From positions 1 through 64,000 of the forward strand of contig CAZJUJ010000003.1 of NCBI GenBank assembly GCA_964549135.1: DNA of 64,000 bases. The letters are read 5' to 3'. Positions within the stretch are counted from its first letter, which is position 1; the number at the start of each line of letters is the position of its first letter. This document shows positions 25,855-34,924 of this stretch, piece by piece. This DNA comes from RUG563 sp964549135. Lineage in GTDB: Bacteria; Bacillota; Clostridia; Christensenellales; Aristaeellaceae. The notes under the pieces are model-generated. The model saw only the letters and a program-made list of their open reading frames with translations, was not told where the DNA came from and made no database searches. The position numbers and the translations under genes were made by a program.

Positions 25855-26985
25855 ATGGGGCAGGATCTGACGCAGGCATTGCGGATGGATGAAAGAATCA
25901 CCCTGGAGCTGCGGGCGATGTATGAGCAATACGGCTACCGGAAATATCGGATGGGCAAATTTGAGGAATATGAATTATACCTTGAAAACAAGAGCTTTTT
26001 AAAGAGCCAGAATATCATTACCTTCCATGATCTGGATGGGCGCGTGCTGGCGCTGAAGCCGGATGTTACGTTATCCATCGCCAGGCATACCCATGCCACG
26101 GCCAAATCCAGCGAAAAATTCTATTATCTGGAGAATGTATACCGGCTGGATAAGCCCAGCGGCGGCTACCGGGAAATCAGCCAGCTGGGGCTGGAATACA
26201 TTGGCAGGCTGGATGAGGTGGCGGCCTATGAGGTGGTCTGCCTGGCCCAGAAGACGCTGTCAGCCATCAGCCCCCGCCATTTTCTGCAGCTGTCCCATAT
26301 CGGCTTTCTGCTTTCGCTCCTGGATGGCATCGGCATCAGCGGCCAGCCCCGGCGGGAGATATTGGAAAACATCCGCGGGAAAAGGCAGCATGAGCTGAAG
26401 GCCTGCGTGGAGCAGGCAGGGACGGCCCCGGCGGCGGCCCAGCTGCTGCTCAGCGCGGCTGGGCTCTGCGGCGAATTTCTGCCGACCCTGGAAAAGGCGC
26501 GGGCCATCGCCATCTCGCCCGGGATGACGGCGGCGCTGGATGAACTGGAGCGGGTTTATGAACTATTGCGCATCAGCGGGGAGGAAAAATCGCTGATGCT
26601 GGATTTCTCTCTGGTCAGCGACAGCGATTATTACGGCGGGCTGATTTTCCAGGGCTATGTGGAAAATGTGCCCCGGGCGCTGCTGGCAGGCGGCTACTAC
26701 GGCAATCTGCTGAAGAAATTCGGCCGGGAATTGGATGCCATCGGCTTTGCCGTGTATCTCAATGAGCTGAGCAGCCTTTTCCGGGCCAAGCGGCAGCAGG
26801 ATGCGGATATTCTATTGCTCTATGATGAAAAAACGGATAAGGCCGCGCTGATCAGCCAGGCAAACCGCCTGATTCAGGAAGGGAAAAGGGTGCGGCTGGA
26901 AAAGACCGTCCCGGAGGATATTCTCTGCGAAAAAATCTGCCGCTTTACAGAAGAAGCGGAAAAGGAGGCGGGGACAAATGCTTAA
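25855..26985 (+). CDS. hisZ: ATP phosphoribosyltransferase regulatory subunit HisZ
   Basis: A 376-residue paralogue of histidyl-tRNA synthetase that lacks the anticodon-binding role. The class II core is visible in the first 320 residues (YRKYRMGKFEEYELYL, ALKPDVTLSIARHT, EISQLGLEYIGR). It binds the short HisG to form the active octamer and provides feedback inhibition by histidine. GGGAGGCGAGGCAAACC precedes the ATG. It is the first gene of the operon and overlaps hisG by 8 nt. Its last ~60 residues are a short extra domain. Confidence 0.95.
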   Translation: MGQDLTQALRMDERITLELRAMYEQYGYRKYRMGKFEEYELYLENKSFLKSQNIITFHDLDGRVLALKPDVTLSIARHTHATAKSSEKFYYLENVYRLDKPSGGYREISQLGLEYIGRLDEVAAYEVVCLAQKTLSAISPRHFLQLSHIGFLLSLLDGIGISGQPRREILENIRGKRQHELKACVEQAGTAPAAAQLLLSAAGLCGEFLPTLEKARAIAISPGMTAALDELERVYELLRISGEEKSLMLDFSLVSDSDYYGGLIFQGYVENVPRALLAGGYYGNLLKKFGRELDAIGFAVYLNELSSLFRAKRQQDADILLLYDEKTDKAALISQANRLIQEGKRVRLEKTVPEDILCEKICRFTEEAEKEAGTNA

Positions 26986-27601
26986 TATCGCATTGCCCAA
27001 GGGCAGGCTTGGCGATCAGGTCTATACCCTGTTCTCCAAAATCGGCTATGAATGCGCGGCGATTTATGAAAACGACCGGAAGCTGGTATTGGAAAGCCCG
27101 GAAAAGAATGTGCGGTATCTGCTGGTCAAGCCCTCCGATGTGGCGATTTATGTGGAATACGGCGCGGCGGATGTGGGCGTGGTCGGCAAGGATATTTTAT
27201 TGGATGGGAACCCCGATGTATATGAACTGATGGATCTGGGCATCGGCAAATGCCGCTTGGCCGTGGCCGGGCCGGAGGATTATCAGGAGGATCGGGAAAG
27301 GGTGCTTAGGGTAGCCACCAAATTCCCCACCGTCACAAAAAGCTATTATGCTTCCCTGAACCGGGAAATTGAAATCATCCGTCTCAATGGCTCCATTGAG
27401 CTTGCGCCCATTCTGGGGCTTTCGGATGTGATTGTGGATATTGTGGAATCGGGAAGAACGCTGAAGGAAAATCATCTCCGGGTGCTTGAAACCATTCTGC
27501 CCGTCAGCGCCCGCCTGATTGCCAATCGCTCCAGCTATCTATTCAAAAATGAAATCATCAGCCGGATAACGGCACAATTAAAGGAGGTGCTTCCCCAATG
27601 A
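26978..27601 (+). CDS. hisG: ATP phosphoribosyltransferase HisG (short form)
   Basis: A 207-residue catalytic subunit joining ATP and PRPP in the first, committed step of histidine synthesis. It is the short form without the C-terminal ACT-like regulatory domain, so it needs HisZ, which is encoded upstream. LNIALPKGRLGDQVYTLF is the N-terminal signature, and the PRPP-binding loop is DIVESGRTLKENHL. Its stop overlaps the hisD start (ATGA). Confidence 0.97.
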   Translation: MLNIALPKGRLGDQVYTLFSKIGYECAAIYENDRKLVLESPEKNVRYLLVKPSDVAIYVEYGAADVGVVGKDILLDGNPDVYELMDLGIGKCRLAVAGPEDYQEDRERVLRVATKFPTVTKSYYASLNREIEIIRLNGSIELAPILGLSDVIVDIVESGRTLKENHLRVLETILPVSARLIANRSSYLFKNEIISRITAQLKEVLPQ

Positions 27602-28881
27602 TGAAAATCATGCCGGCCGATCAGTTTCAAGCAGAGGATTTTCAGACGCCGCCCATCCAGACGGGCAATGAAATCGAGGCCGCAGTGGATGAAATTATCC
27701 GCACAGTGCAGAAGAACGGCGATCAGGCGCTGCTTGATTATGCCGCCCGCTTTGACGGGGCGGCCCTGGAGAGCATCACGGTAAGCCCGGAGGAAATCGA
27801 GGCGGCCTTCCGTGAGTGCGAGCCCTCCTTTCTTGAAACGCTGCGCCTGGCCAAGGAGCAGATCTGGGCCTTCCACAGCCATCAGAAGCGCAGCAGCTTT
27901 ACCGTCTGCGAGGAAAAGGGGCGGATGCTGGGGCAAAGGATCATCCCCCTGCGCCGGGTGGGGCTCTATGTGCCCGGCGGCACGGCCAGCTATCCCTCCT
28001 CGGTGCTGATGAACGCCATTCCGCCCAGCATCGCCGGGGTCAGGGAGATTATCATTGCCACGCCGCCCGGACGGGACGGAAAAATCGCCCCGGCCATTCT
28101 CTGCGCGGCAAAAATCGCAGGCGTAAGCAGAATCGTTAAGGCCGGCGGTGCCCAGGCCATTGCCGCCCTGGCCTATGGCACGGAATCGGTGCCCAAGGTG
28201 GATAAGATCGTGGGCCCGGGCAACGTTTATGTGGCCACCGCCAAGCGCCGGGTATACGGCATGGTGGATATTGATATGATCGCCGGGCCCAGCGAAATCC
28301 TGGTCATTGCCGATGGAAGGAGCAATCCCGTTTATGTGGCGGCCGATCTGCTCTCCCAGGCAGAGCATGATCGCCTGGCCTCGGCCATCCTGGTAACGGA
28401 CAGCCCGGAATTGGCGCAGGCGGTGCAGGCAGAGGTGGAAAAGCAGCTGGCGCTTCTGCCCCGGCAGGAAATTGCCCGGGCTTCGGTAGAGGCAAACGGG
28501 AAAATCATCGTGGTCAGCGATCTGAATCAGGGCGCGGAAATTGCCAATCTGATTGCGCCGGAGCATCTGGAAATCTGCGTGGACGAGCCATTTGCCATGC
28601 TGGGCATGATCGAAAACGCGGGCTCGGTTTTCCTGGGCAGGAACGCCCCGGAGGCGCTGGGGGATTACTGGGCCGGCCCCAATCATACCCTGCCCACCAG
28701 CGGCACCGCCCGCTTTTCCTCCCCGCTTTCGGTGGATGATTTCGTCAAGAAATCGCAGTTTCTCTATTATTCCCGGGAAGCGCTTGAACAGGATAAGGAT
28801 CACATCATTGCCTTTGCCCGGAAGGAGGGGCTGGATGCCCATGCCAATTCCGTGGCCGTGCGGTTTGGAGATGGCGTATGA
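27598..28881 (+). CDS. hisD: Histidinol dehydrogenase
   Basis: A 427-residue zinc enzyme that oxidises histidinol to histidine in two NAD+-dependent steps. Clear family motifs: VGLYVPGGTASYPSSVLMNA, AGGAQAIAALAYGTESVPKV, VGPGNVYVATAKRRVYG, MIAGPSEILVIAD and the zinc/catalytic region LSQAEHD and GPNHTLPTSGTARF. Full length for the family. It overlaps hisG and hisC by 4 nt each. Confidence 0.97.
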   Translation: MMKIMPADQFQAEDFQTPPIQTGNEIEAAVDEIIRTVQKNGDQALLDYAARFDGAALESITVSPEEIEAAFRECEPSFLETLRLAKEQIWAFHSHQKRSSFTVCEEKGRMLGQRIIPLRRVGLYVPGGTASYPSSVLMNAIPPSIAGVREIIIATPPGRDGKIAPAILCAAKIAGVSRIVKAGGAQAIAALAYGTESVPKVDKIVGPGNVYVATAKRRVYGMVDIDMIAGPSEILVIADGRSNPVYVAADLLSQAEHDRLASAILVTDSPELAQAVQAEVEKQLALLPRQEIARASVEANGKIIVVSDLNQGAEIANLIAPEHLEICVDEPFAMLGMIENAGSVFLGRNAPEALGDYWAGPNHTLPTSGTARFSSPLSVDDFVKKSQFLYYSREALEQDKDHIIAFARKEGLDAHANSVAVRFGDGV

Positions 28882-29927
28882 GTCGATTTTTTCATTCCGG
28901 GCTGACGCAGCTTGCGCCCTATACGCCCGGGGAGCAGCCCAAAGAGCAGGGGCTCATCAAGCTCAATACCAATGAAAGCCCCTTTCCGCCCGCGCCGGGG
29001 GTACAGGCGGCGGTGCTGGAGGCAGCAGGGCGATTGCAGCTTTATAATGATCCCGCCGCCGGGCGGCTGACCGCTGCCATCGCCAGGGCATGCCGGGTAG
29101 GGGAAAACCAGGTCATCTGCGGCAATGGCTCGGATGAAATTCTGGCCTTTGCCATGCAGGCCTTTGGCGAATGCGGGCTGGCCTTTCCCGATATCACCTA
29201 CGGCTTTTATCCCGTCTGGGCGGCGCTGTACGGGCTGAATACAAAAATCATCCCTTTGGACAGCCATTTTGATATTGACATAGCGGATTACGGCGGCAAT
29301 GACCGCACCATCGTACTTGCCAATCCCAACGCCCCCACCGGGAAAGCGCTGCCGCTTTCCGCCATCAAGCGGCTGCTTTCCATGAATCCCGATCATGTGG
29401 TAATTGTGGATGAAGCGTATGTGGATTTCGGGGCGGAAAGCGCGGCGGCGCTGCTTAAGGACTACGATAATCTTCTGGTGGTGCGCACCTTTTCCAAATC
29501 CCGGCAATTGGCCGGGGCGCGGCTGGGCTTTGCGCTGGGCAATCCGCCGCTGATTGAGGATCTGAACCGCATCCGCAATTCCTTCCATCCCTACAACGTA
29601 AACGCCATGACCCAGGCCGCCGGTATTGCCGCCCTTGAGGATCAGGCATATTTTGACGCCTGCCGCAGAGCTGTTATGGAAAACCGGGAATGGACGGCGG
29701 AGGAGCTTCGCAAAATCGGCTTTCAGGTGCTTCCCTCTCAGGCGAATTTCATTTTTGCCGCCGCCCCGGGGATGAATGGCCGGGCATATCAGCAGGCGCT
29801 CAGGGAACGGGGCGTGCTGGTTCGGTATTTTGATCAGCCCCGAATCCGGGATTATGTCCGCATCAGCATTGGAAGCCGGGAGCAGATGGAAAGGGTCATT
29901 TTCGTTACAAAGGAGATACTGGCATGA
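28878..29927 (+). CDS. hisC: Histidinol-phosphate aminotransferase
   Basis: A 349-residue PLP enzyme (fold type I) that converts imidazole-acetol phosphate to histidinol phosphate. LIKLNTNESPFPPAP is the N-terminal signature, NPNAPTGKALP the cofactor-phosphate region, VIVDEAYVDFG carries the PLP-binding Asp and Tyr, and the Schiff-base lysine is in RTFSKSRQLAGARLGF. It overlaps hisB by 4 nt. Confidence 0.96.
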   Translation: MSRFFHSGLTQLAPYTPGEQPKEQGLIKLNTNESPFPPAPGVQAAVLEAAGRLQLYNDPAAGRLTAAIARACRVGENQVICGNGSDEILAFAMQAFGECGLAFPDITYGFYPVWAALYGLNTKIIPLDSHFDIDIADYGGNDRTIVLANPNAPTGKALPLSAIKRLLSMNPDHVVIVDEAYVDFGAESAAALLKDYDNLLVVRTFSKSRQLAGARLGFALGNPPLIEDLNRIRNSFHPYNVNAMTQAAGIAALEDQAYFDACRRAVMENREWTAEELRKIGFQVLPSQANFIFAAAPGMNGRAYQQALRERGVLVRYFDQPRIRDYVRISIGSREQMERVIFVTKEILA

Positions 29928-30511
29928 GAAGCGCGGAAATAACGCGGGAAACCGCCGAAACAAAAATCCGGCTTTCGCTGGAACTGGATGGCAGGGGCGA
30001 AAGCAGGATCGATACCGGCTGCGGCTTTTTGAATCATATGCTGGAGCTGATGGCCTTTCATGGCCGCTTTGATCTTACGCTTTCCTGCCAGGGGGATACC
30101 TGGGTGGATGATCATCATACGGCAGAGGATACGGCCATCTGCCTGGGGCAGGCCTTTGATAAGGCCCTGGGCGATAAAAAGGGTATTGCCCGGTATGGCA
30201 ATTTTCTTTTGCCTATGGATGAGGCACTGGTGCTTTGCGCGGTGGATCTGAGCGGAAGGGATGCGCTGGGCTATCAGGTGCATTTTCCCTCCCAGAAAAT
30301 CGGCGCCTTTGATACCGAGCTTTTCCAGGAATTCATGCTTTCCTTTGCCCGGAATATCAAGGCCTCCATCCATTTCTATCAGCTGGCCGGGGTCAATTCC
30401 CATCATATTGCGGAGGCCATGTTCAAGGGCCTGGGCAGAAGCCTGGGGCAGGCAGTGGCCCTGGATGCTTCCAGACGGAATGAAACGCCCTCCACCAAAG
30501 GCGTTTTATAA
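29924..30511 (+). CDS. hisB: Imidazoleglycerol-phosphate dehydratase
   Basis: A 195-residue monofunctional dehydratase; it lacks the histidinol phosphatase domain found in enteric HisB. The metal-binding histidine clusters are visible twice: GFLNHMLELMAFHG with DDHHTAEDTAI, and GVNSHHIAEAMFKGLGR. A separate histidinol phosphatase is therefore required; none lies in this operon. Confidence 0.97.
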   Translation: MRSAEITRETAETKIRLSLELDGRGESRIDTGCGFLNHMLELMAFHGRFDLTLSCQGDTWVDDHHTAEDTAICLGQAFDKALGDKKGIARYGNFLLPMDEALVLCAVDLSGRDALGYQVHFPSQKIGAFDTELFQEFMLSFARNIKASIHFYQLAGVNSHHIAEAMFKGLGRSLGQAVALDASRRNETPSTKGVL

Positions 30512-30522
30512 AAGGAGCGCAC

Positions 30523-31143
30523 ATGATTGCAATCATTGATTATGGGGTGGGCAATCTGTATTCCCTTGCCCATTCCTTGGCCTATATCGGCCTGAAAAGC
30601 TGCATCACCCGGGAGGAAAAGGAGATTCTCGCCGCCGATCAATTGATTCTGCCCGGCGTAGGGGCCTTTGGCGATGCGGCAGAGCGGCTGCGGGAAACGG
30701 GCATGGATCGATTGATCCTGAAAATGGCCTCCGCAGGCACGCCGCTGCTTGGCATTTGCCTGGGCATGCAATTGCTCTTTGAAAAAAGCCATGAATACGG
30801 GGAGCATCAGGGCCTGGGGCTATTGCCCGGCGAAATCTGCCCGCTTAGGGATGTGCTGCCCGCGGAATACAAGGTGCCGCATATCGGCTGGAATGCATTG
30901 CAATTCTGCCGGGAAAGCCCGCTGACACGCGGCATCAGGGAGGGGGACAGCGTCTATTATGTCCACTCCTATTACGCAAAAACGCAGGAAGAAAATCTGA
31001 TCGCCGTATCGGAATACGGTATCCAGGTTCCGGGGCTGGTGCAGAAGGGCAATATCTTCGGCGCGCAGTTTCATCCCGAAAAAAGCGGAAGGGTGGGGCT
31101 TTCCATCCTGCGGGCCTTTGGGGAGGTGCATCAAGCATGCTGA
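30523..31143 (+). CDS. hisH: Imidazole glycerol phosphate synthase, glutaminase subunit
   Basis: A 206-residue class I glutaminase that supplies ammonia to HisF. The catalytic triad is present: Cys in LLGICLGMQLLFE, and His/Glu in GAQFHPEKSG. IIDYGVGNLYSLAHSL is the usual start. AAAGGAGCGCAC precedes the ATG. It overlaps hisA by 7 nt. Confidence 0.97.
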   Translation: MIAIIDYGVGNLYSLAHSLAYIGLKSCITREEKEILAADQLILPGVGAFGDAAERLRETGMDRLILKMASAGTPLLGICLGMQLLFEKSHEYGEHQGLGLLPGEICPLRDVLPAEYKVPHIGWNALQFCRESPLTRGIREGDSVYYVHSYYAKTQEENLIAVSEYGIQVPGLVQKGNIFGAQFHPEKSGRVGLSILRAFGEVHQAC

Positions 31144-31862
31144 TTTTTCCCGCCATTGATTTGCGGCGCGGCCAGGTGGTGCGCCTGACGGAGGGGGATT
31201 ATCAACAAATGACCGTCTACGGCAGCGATCCCATGGCGGTGGCGGATGCCTTTGGGCAGGCCGGGGCGCAGTATCTGCATGTGGTGGATCTGGATGCAGC
31301 CGGGGATGAGGGGCAACAGAATTTTTCGGTGATCCAGCGTCTGGCCCGGGAAAGCGGCCTGAAAGTAGAGGTAGGCGGCGGCGCGCGGGATGAAAAAAGC
31401 GTCCTTCGCTATATGGAGGCCGGGGTGGACAGGGTAATCCTGGGCACGCTGGCGGTGGAAAATCCAGCGCTTATGGAGCATTTGGCTGCCCGCTATCCGG
31501 GCAGGATCGCTGCGGGCGTGGATGCCCGGGATGGCCGGGTGGCCATTCATGGCTGGCGGATGATAACGGATATTGACGCCTTTTCCTTCGTAAAGGGGCT
31601 GCCCGAAAGGGGCGTTGATACGGTCATCTATACCGATATTGCCCGGGATGGGCGGCTCATGGGGCCCAATCTTGAGGCGTATGAGGAATTGCAGAAAACA
31701 GAGGGCCTCCGGCTTGTGGCCAGCGGCGGCATTGCATCGGAGCAGGATATCCGGGCGCTTGCGGAGCGGGGGCTGTACGCCGCCATTATCGGCCGGGCGC
31801 TGTATACCGGCGCGGTCAAACTGACAGGCGCCATCAGCATAGGCGGAGGGGAAAAGCAATGA
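31137..31862 (+). CDS. hisA: ProFAR isomerase HisA
   Basis: A 241-residue (beta/alpha)8 isomerase that opens the ribose ring of ProFAR. The N-terminal catalytic Asp is in FPAIDLRRGQVVRL and the second Asp in IYTDIARDGRLMGPN. The two phosphate-binding halves (VGGGARDEKSV and ASGGIASEQDI) show the internal duplication. It overlaps hisF by 4 nt. Confidence 0.97.
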   Translation: MLIFPAIDLRRGQVVRLTEGDYQQMTVYGSDPMAVADAFGQAGAQYLHVVDLDAAGDEGQQNFSVIQRLARESGLKVEVGGGARDEKSVLRYMEAGVDRVILGTLAVENPALMEHLAARYPGRIAAGVDARDGRVAIHGWRMITDIDAFSFVKGLPERGVDTVIYTDIARDGRLMGPNLEAYEELQKTEGLRLVASGGIASEQDIRALAERGLYAAIIGRALYTGAVKLTGAISIGGGEKQ

Positions 31863-32626
31863 TTGCCAGGCGAATTATTCCCTGTCTGGATGTAAAGGAT
31901 GGCCGCGTGGTCAAGGGCGTCAATTTTGAAGGGATACAGGATGTGGCCGACCCGGTGGAAATGTCGGAATTTTATAACGATGCCGGGGCGGATGAACTGG
32001 TATTTTACGATATTGCCGCCTCCAGCGAGGGCCGCGGCCTGTTTAGCGATATGCTGCGGCGCACCGCCGCCAAGGTTTTTATCCCGCTGACGGTGGGCGG
32101 CGGCATCCGGGAAACAAGCGATTTTGAGCGGGCGCTTTCCTGCGGGGCGGATAAGGTCAGCGTCAATTCCGGCGCGCTGAATGATCCCTCGCTCATTGAC
32201 CGCGCCGCCCGCCGCTATGGCAATCAGTGCGTGGTGCTTTCCATGGATGTGAAGCGGGTGGCAGGCGTATTCAGGGTTTTTGCCAGGGGCGGCAGGGAAA
32301 ATACCGGGCTTGATGCCCTGGCCTGGGCCAAGGAGGGCCAGGAAAGGGGCGCGGGGGAGATCGTGGTCAACAGCATCGATACGGACGGCGTAAGGCAGGG
32401 GTTTGATCTCAAGCTGCTTTCCGCCATTGCAGACCAGGTATCCATTCCCATCATCGCCTCGGGCGGCGCGGGCTGCCAGGAGGATTTTCTCACCCTTTTC
32501 CAGCGGGAGCCCCGGGTGGATGCCGGGCTGGCCGCCTCCATTTTTCATAAAAAAGAGGTTTCGATTCAGGCGCTTAAGGAATATCTTGCCGGGCATGGCA
32601 TTCCCGTGCGGCGGCTCAGAGATTGA
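31859..32626 (+). CDS. hisF: Imidazole glycerol phosphate synthase, cyclase subunit
   Basis: A 255-residue barrel enzyme that uses ammonia channelled from HisH to make imidazole glycerol phosphate and AICAR. Catalytic Asp residues are in IPCLDVKDGRVVKG and NSIDTDGVRQGFD. VGGGIRETSDF and ASGGAGCQEDF bind the substrate phosphates. hisIE follows after 15 nt. Confidence 0.97.
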   Translation: MIARRIIPCLDVKDGRVVKGVNFEGIQDVADPVEMSEFYNDAGADELVFYDIAASSEGRGLFSDMLRRTAAKVFIPLTVGGGIRETSDFERALSCGADKVSVNSGALNDPSLIDRAARRYGNQCVVLSMDVKRVAGVFRVFARGGRENTGLDALAWAKEGQERGAGEIVVNSIDTDGVRQGFDLKLLSAIADQVSIPIIASGGAGCQEDFLTLFQREPRVDAGLAASIFHKKEVSIQALKEYLAGHGIPVRRLRD

Positions 32627-32641
32627 AAGGAGAAATGAAGC

Positions 32642-33286
32642 ATGCATCCCGATGAACTGAAATTCGATGAAAACGGGCTGATTCCCGTGATTGTGCAGGA
32701 TTATTATTCCAAGCAGGTGCTGACGCTGGCCTACATGAATCGTCAGGCGCTGGATATTTCCCTCCGGGAGGGGCGCACCTGCTTTTTCTCCCGCTCCCGA
32801 AAGCAATTATGGCGGAAGGGCGAAACATCCGGTAATACCCAGGAAATCGTGCAGATTACCGCCGACTGCGATGGCGATGCGCTGGTGGCAGAGGTCATCA
32901 AAAAAGGCCCCGCCTGCCATACCGGGGCGGAAAGCTGCTTTTTCAGCGGCCTCTATCAGAGCGAAAGCACGCCCGCCTTTTCCATCGAGGCGCTCTATCA
33001 GCTGCTGAAGGGGCGGAAGGAAAATCCCCGGGAGGGCTCCTATACCACCTATCTCTTCCAGAAGGGCATGGATAAAATCCTCAAAAAGGTGGGGGAGGAA
33101 TGCACCGAGGTGGTCATCGCCGGCAAGGGCGGTGACCGGGAAGAGACGATTTTTGAAATTGCCGATCTTGCCTATCATATCCTGGTGCTGATGACCGAAA
33201 TGGGAATTGAGCCCAAGGATATTTTTGCCAAGCTCGCCAGCCGTCATGTGGTGGATCACAAGGTCAAGCAGGAAAAAATGCAGTAG
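32642..33286 (+). CDS. hisIE: Bifunctional PRA-CH/PRA-PH HisIE
   Basis: A 214-residue fusion. The N-terminal HisI domain (about 1-110; YMNRQALDISLREGRTCFFS, RKQLWRKGETSGNTQ, and zinc-binding Cys/Asp residues in DCDGDALVAEV and GPACHTGAESCFF) opens the PR-AMP ring. The C-terminal HisE domain (about 115-205; KVGEECTEVVIAGKGGDREE) removes pyrophosphate from PR-ATP. It closes the operon, ahead of a terminator. Confidence 0.97.
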   Translation: MHPDELKFDENGLIPVIVQDYYSKQVLTLAYMNRQALDISLREGRTCFFSRSRKQLWRKGETSGNTQEIVQITADCDGDALVAEVIKKGPACHTGAESCFFSGLYQSESTPAFSIEALYQLLKGRKENPREGSYTTYLFQKGMDKILKKVGEECTEVVIAGKGGDREETIFEIADLAYHILVLMTEMGIEPKDIFAKLASRHVVDHKVKQEKMQ

Positions 33287-33320
33287 CAGCCCGCTTTCCT
33301 TTGCTGCTCCCGGACGCAGG

Positions 33321-33365
33321 AAAAACGCCCTCCGCTGCCCATGAGACGGCGGAAGGCGCTTTTTC
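33321..33365. terminator. Terminator shared by the his operon and the convergent ligase gene
   Basis: AAAAACGCC..TCCGC pairs with GCGGA..GGCG followed by TTTTT; A run on the other side, so it can work in both directions. Confidence 0.85.
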
Positions 33366-33380
33366 TTTGCCTGAAAAGGC

Positions 33381-34577
33381 TTATTCCGTGGTGTAGTTAT
33401 CGAAATAGCCCTGGATGTAAACGAAGGGCGTGCCCTTATCCCCGGAACCGGAGGTAAGATCACAGAGGGAGCCGATCAGATCGGTAATCCGCCGGGGCGT
33501 GGTGCCCTGGGCCGCCATCTGACCCACCAGACTGCTGCCATCCTTATGCTGAATCTTATCCTTGATGGCATCCCGCAGCGCCTCGCCGGAAAGGCTGGCG
33601 AAATCATTATCGGCCAGATACTTGAGCTTCAGCTCATTGGGCGTGCCCTCAAGGCCCGCAGTATAGGCAGGGGAAATCACCGGGTCGGCAAGCTCCCAGA
33701 TCTTGCCCACGGGATCCTTAAACGCGCCGTCGCCGTAGACCATAACCTCCACATGCTTGCCGGTCTTTTTTAGCAGCCTGTCCTGAATATCCTCCACCAG
33801 ATCCTGGCATTCCCGGGGGAAGAGCTTGATTTTATCCTCGGTGGATTTATTGGAGCCCAAGAGGCCATAGCGGGCGTTATAGCCGCTGTTGCCAATGGGG
33901 GCGGTCATAATATCATCCATTCCGAATACTCTTTCCGCGCCCGCCGCCTTCAGCAGCCGCTTGGTGCGATTCCGGGAATGAATATCGCAGTTCAGCACAT
34001 TCTTCGTATATTTCAAAATCACCCGGGGATCATTGGCAAATACAAATTCCACATCCGCGCCGCATTCACGGATCAGGCTTTCATAATATTCCACATAATC
34101 GATGCCGGTAAAGGGATGCTTTTCATAGCCAAAGAGCGCGCGATACTTCTGGAGATCCAGCACATCACTGTAGGGATTGACGCCGCTTTCATCCAGCTTA
34201 TCCATGCTGATGAGATGATTGCCCACCTCATCGCCGGGATAGCTGAGCATCATCACGATCTTTTTGCAGCCCCTGGCGATGCCCTTGAGGCAGATGGAAA
34301 ACCGATTGCGGCTGAGGATGGGGAAAATGACGCCCACCGTTTCCCCGCCAAGCTTATTGCGCACATCGGCAGCAATATCATCCACCGTCACATAATTTCC
34401 CTGCACCCGGGCGACGATGGATTCCGTAACGGCCACCACATCGCGATCCCGAACGGAGAGATTCCCGCTCTCCACGGCCTCCATCACGCAATCCACCACG
34501 ATCTTTGCCAGGTCTTCCCCCTGACGGATAATCGGCGCGCGAAGACCCATGGAAACTGTCCCGATCACACGGCTCAT
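33381..34577 (-). CDS. Coenzyme F420-0:L-glutamate ligase-like (CofE family) protein
   Basis: A 398-residue protein of the CofE family (PF01996). True CofE adds glutamate to F420-0, but no other F420 gene is in the window, and Clostridia generally lack F420, so this is probably a related amide ligase of unknown substrate. Motifs: VAVTESIVARVQGNYVTVDD, FPILSRNRFSICLKGIARG and VMVYGDGAFKDPVGKIWELA, the last of which is typical of the longer Firmicute members. The start at 34577 follows GAGGTG; the frame also has a GTG inside that ribosome site. Confidence 0.8.
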   Translation of the reverse strand: MSRVIGTVSMGLRAPIIRQGEDLAKIVVDCVMEAVESGNLSVRDRDVVAVTESIVARVQGNYVTVDDIAADVRNKLGGETVGVIFPILSRNRFSICLKGIARGCKKIVMMLSYPGDEVGNHLISMDKLDESGVNPYSDVLDLQKYRALFGYEKHPFTGIDYVEYYESLIRECGADVEFVFANDPRVILKYTKNVLNCDIHSRNRTKRLLKAAGAERVFGMDDIMTAPIGNSGYNARYGLLGSNKSTEDKIKLFPRECQDLVEDIQDRLLKKTGKHVEVMVYGDGAFKDPVGKIWELADPVISPAYTAGLEGTPNELKLKYLADNDFASLSGEALRDAIKDKIQHKDGSSLVGQMAAQGTTPRRITDLIGSLCDLTSGSGDKGTPFVYIQGYFDNYTTE

Positions 34578-34634
34578 ATAAAACACCTCTCAGATAAAGA
34601 ATGTGTTTCCAGCGCATAGCGCTTTTACTGAGAA

Positions 34635-34663
34635 ATTATAATACAAGCGCCCCGGTTTGTAAA
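34635..34663 (-). promoter_or_regulatory. Promoter for the CofE-like gene
   Basis: Minus-strand TTTACA (34658-34663), 17-bp spacer, TATAAT (34635-34640). Confidence 0.65.
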
Positions 34664-34754
34664 CGGCTTTCATGGGTTTTTTTTCGTTTTTTCAGATTTC
34701 TTGATGCTTATCCAAATTTTTCGGCAGAATTTTATTCAGTATTTGGCTGACCGT

Positions 34755-34822
34755 CCTGCATGAATGCAGGAAGAGAGGCAAATAAATGCCGCAGGAATGA
34801 ATTATTTGCAGATGCATCCTGC
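34755..34822. repeat. Nested inverted repeats between divergent promoters
   Basis: The 338-bp gap between the CofE-like gene and proC has a promoter at each end. Between them are CCTGCAT/ATGCAGG (34755-34770), GCAAATAA (34778-34785) with TTATTTGC (34802-34809), and GCAGGA (34791-34796) with TCCTGC (34817-34822). They lie upstream of both promoters, so they are more likely protein-binding dyads than RNA structures. I see no gene in the gap. Confidence 0.45.
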
Positions 34823-34857
34823 AAAAACGCCATCCGCCGGAAAAACAAAACGGATAC

Positions 34858-34886
34858 TTGCGCAAGCGGCCCATTCTGCTTATAAT
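34858..34886 (+). promoter_or_regulatory. Promoter for proC
   Basis: TTGCGC (34858-34863), 17-bp spacer, TATAAT (34881-34886), 38 bp before the start codon. Confidence 0.65.
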
Positions 34887-34924
34887 GGATATACAGGATC
34901 CAATTTCAAGGGAGGAAAAACATC

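Noticed and set aside
25819..25855. T-box or his leader peptide in front of hisZ
   Set aside because: The leader is only about 30 nt, too short for either.
27535..28842. 435-codon frame antisense to hisD
   Set aside because: hisD is unmistakable on the plus strand; the antisense product matches nothing.
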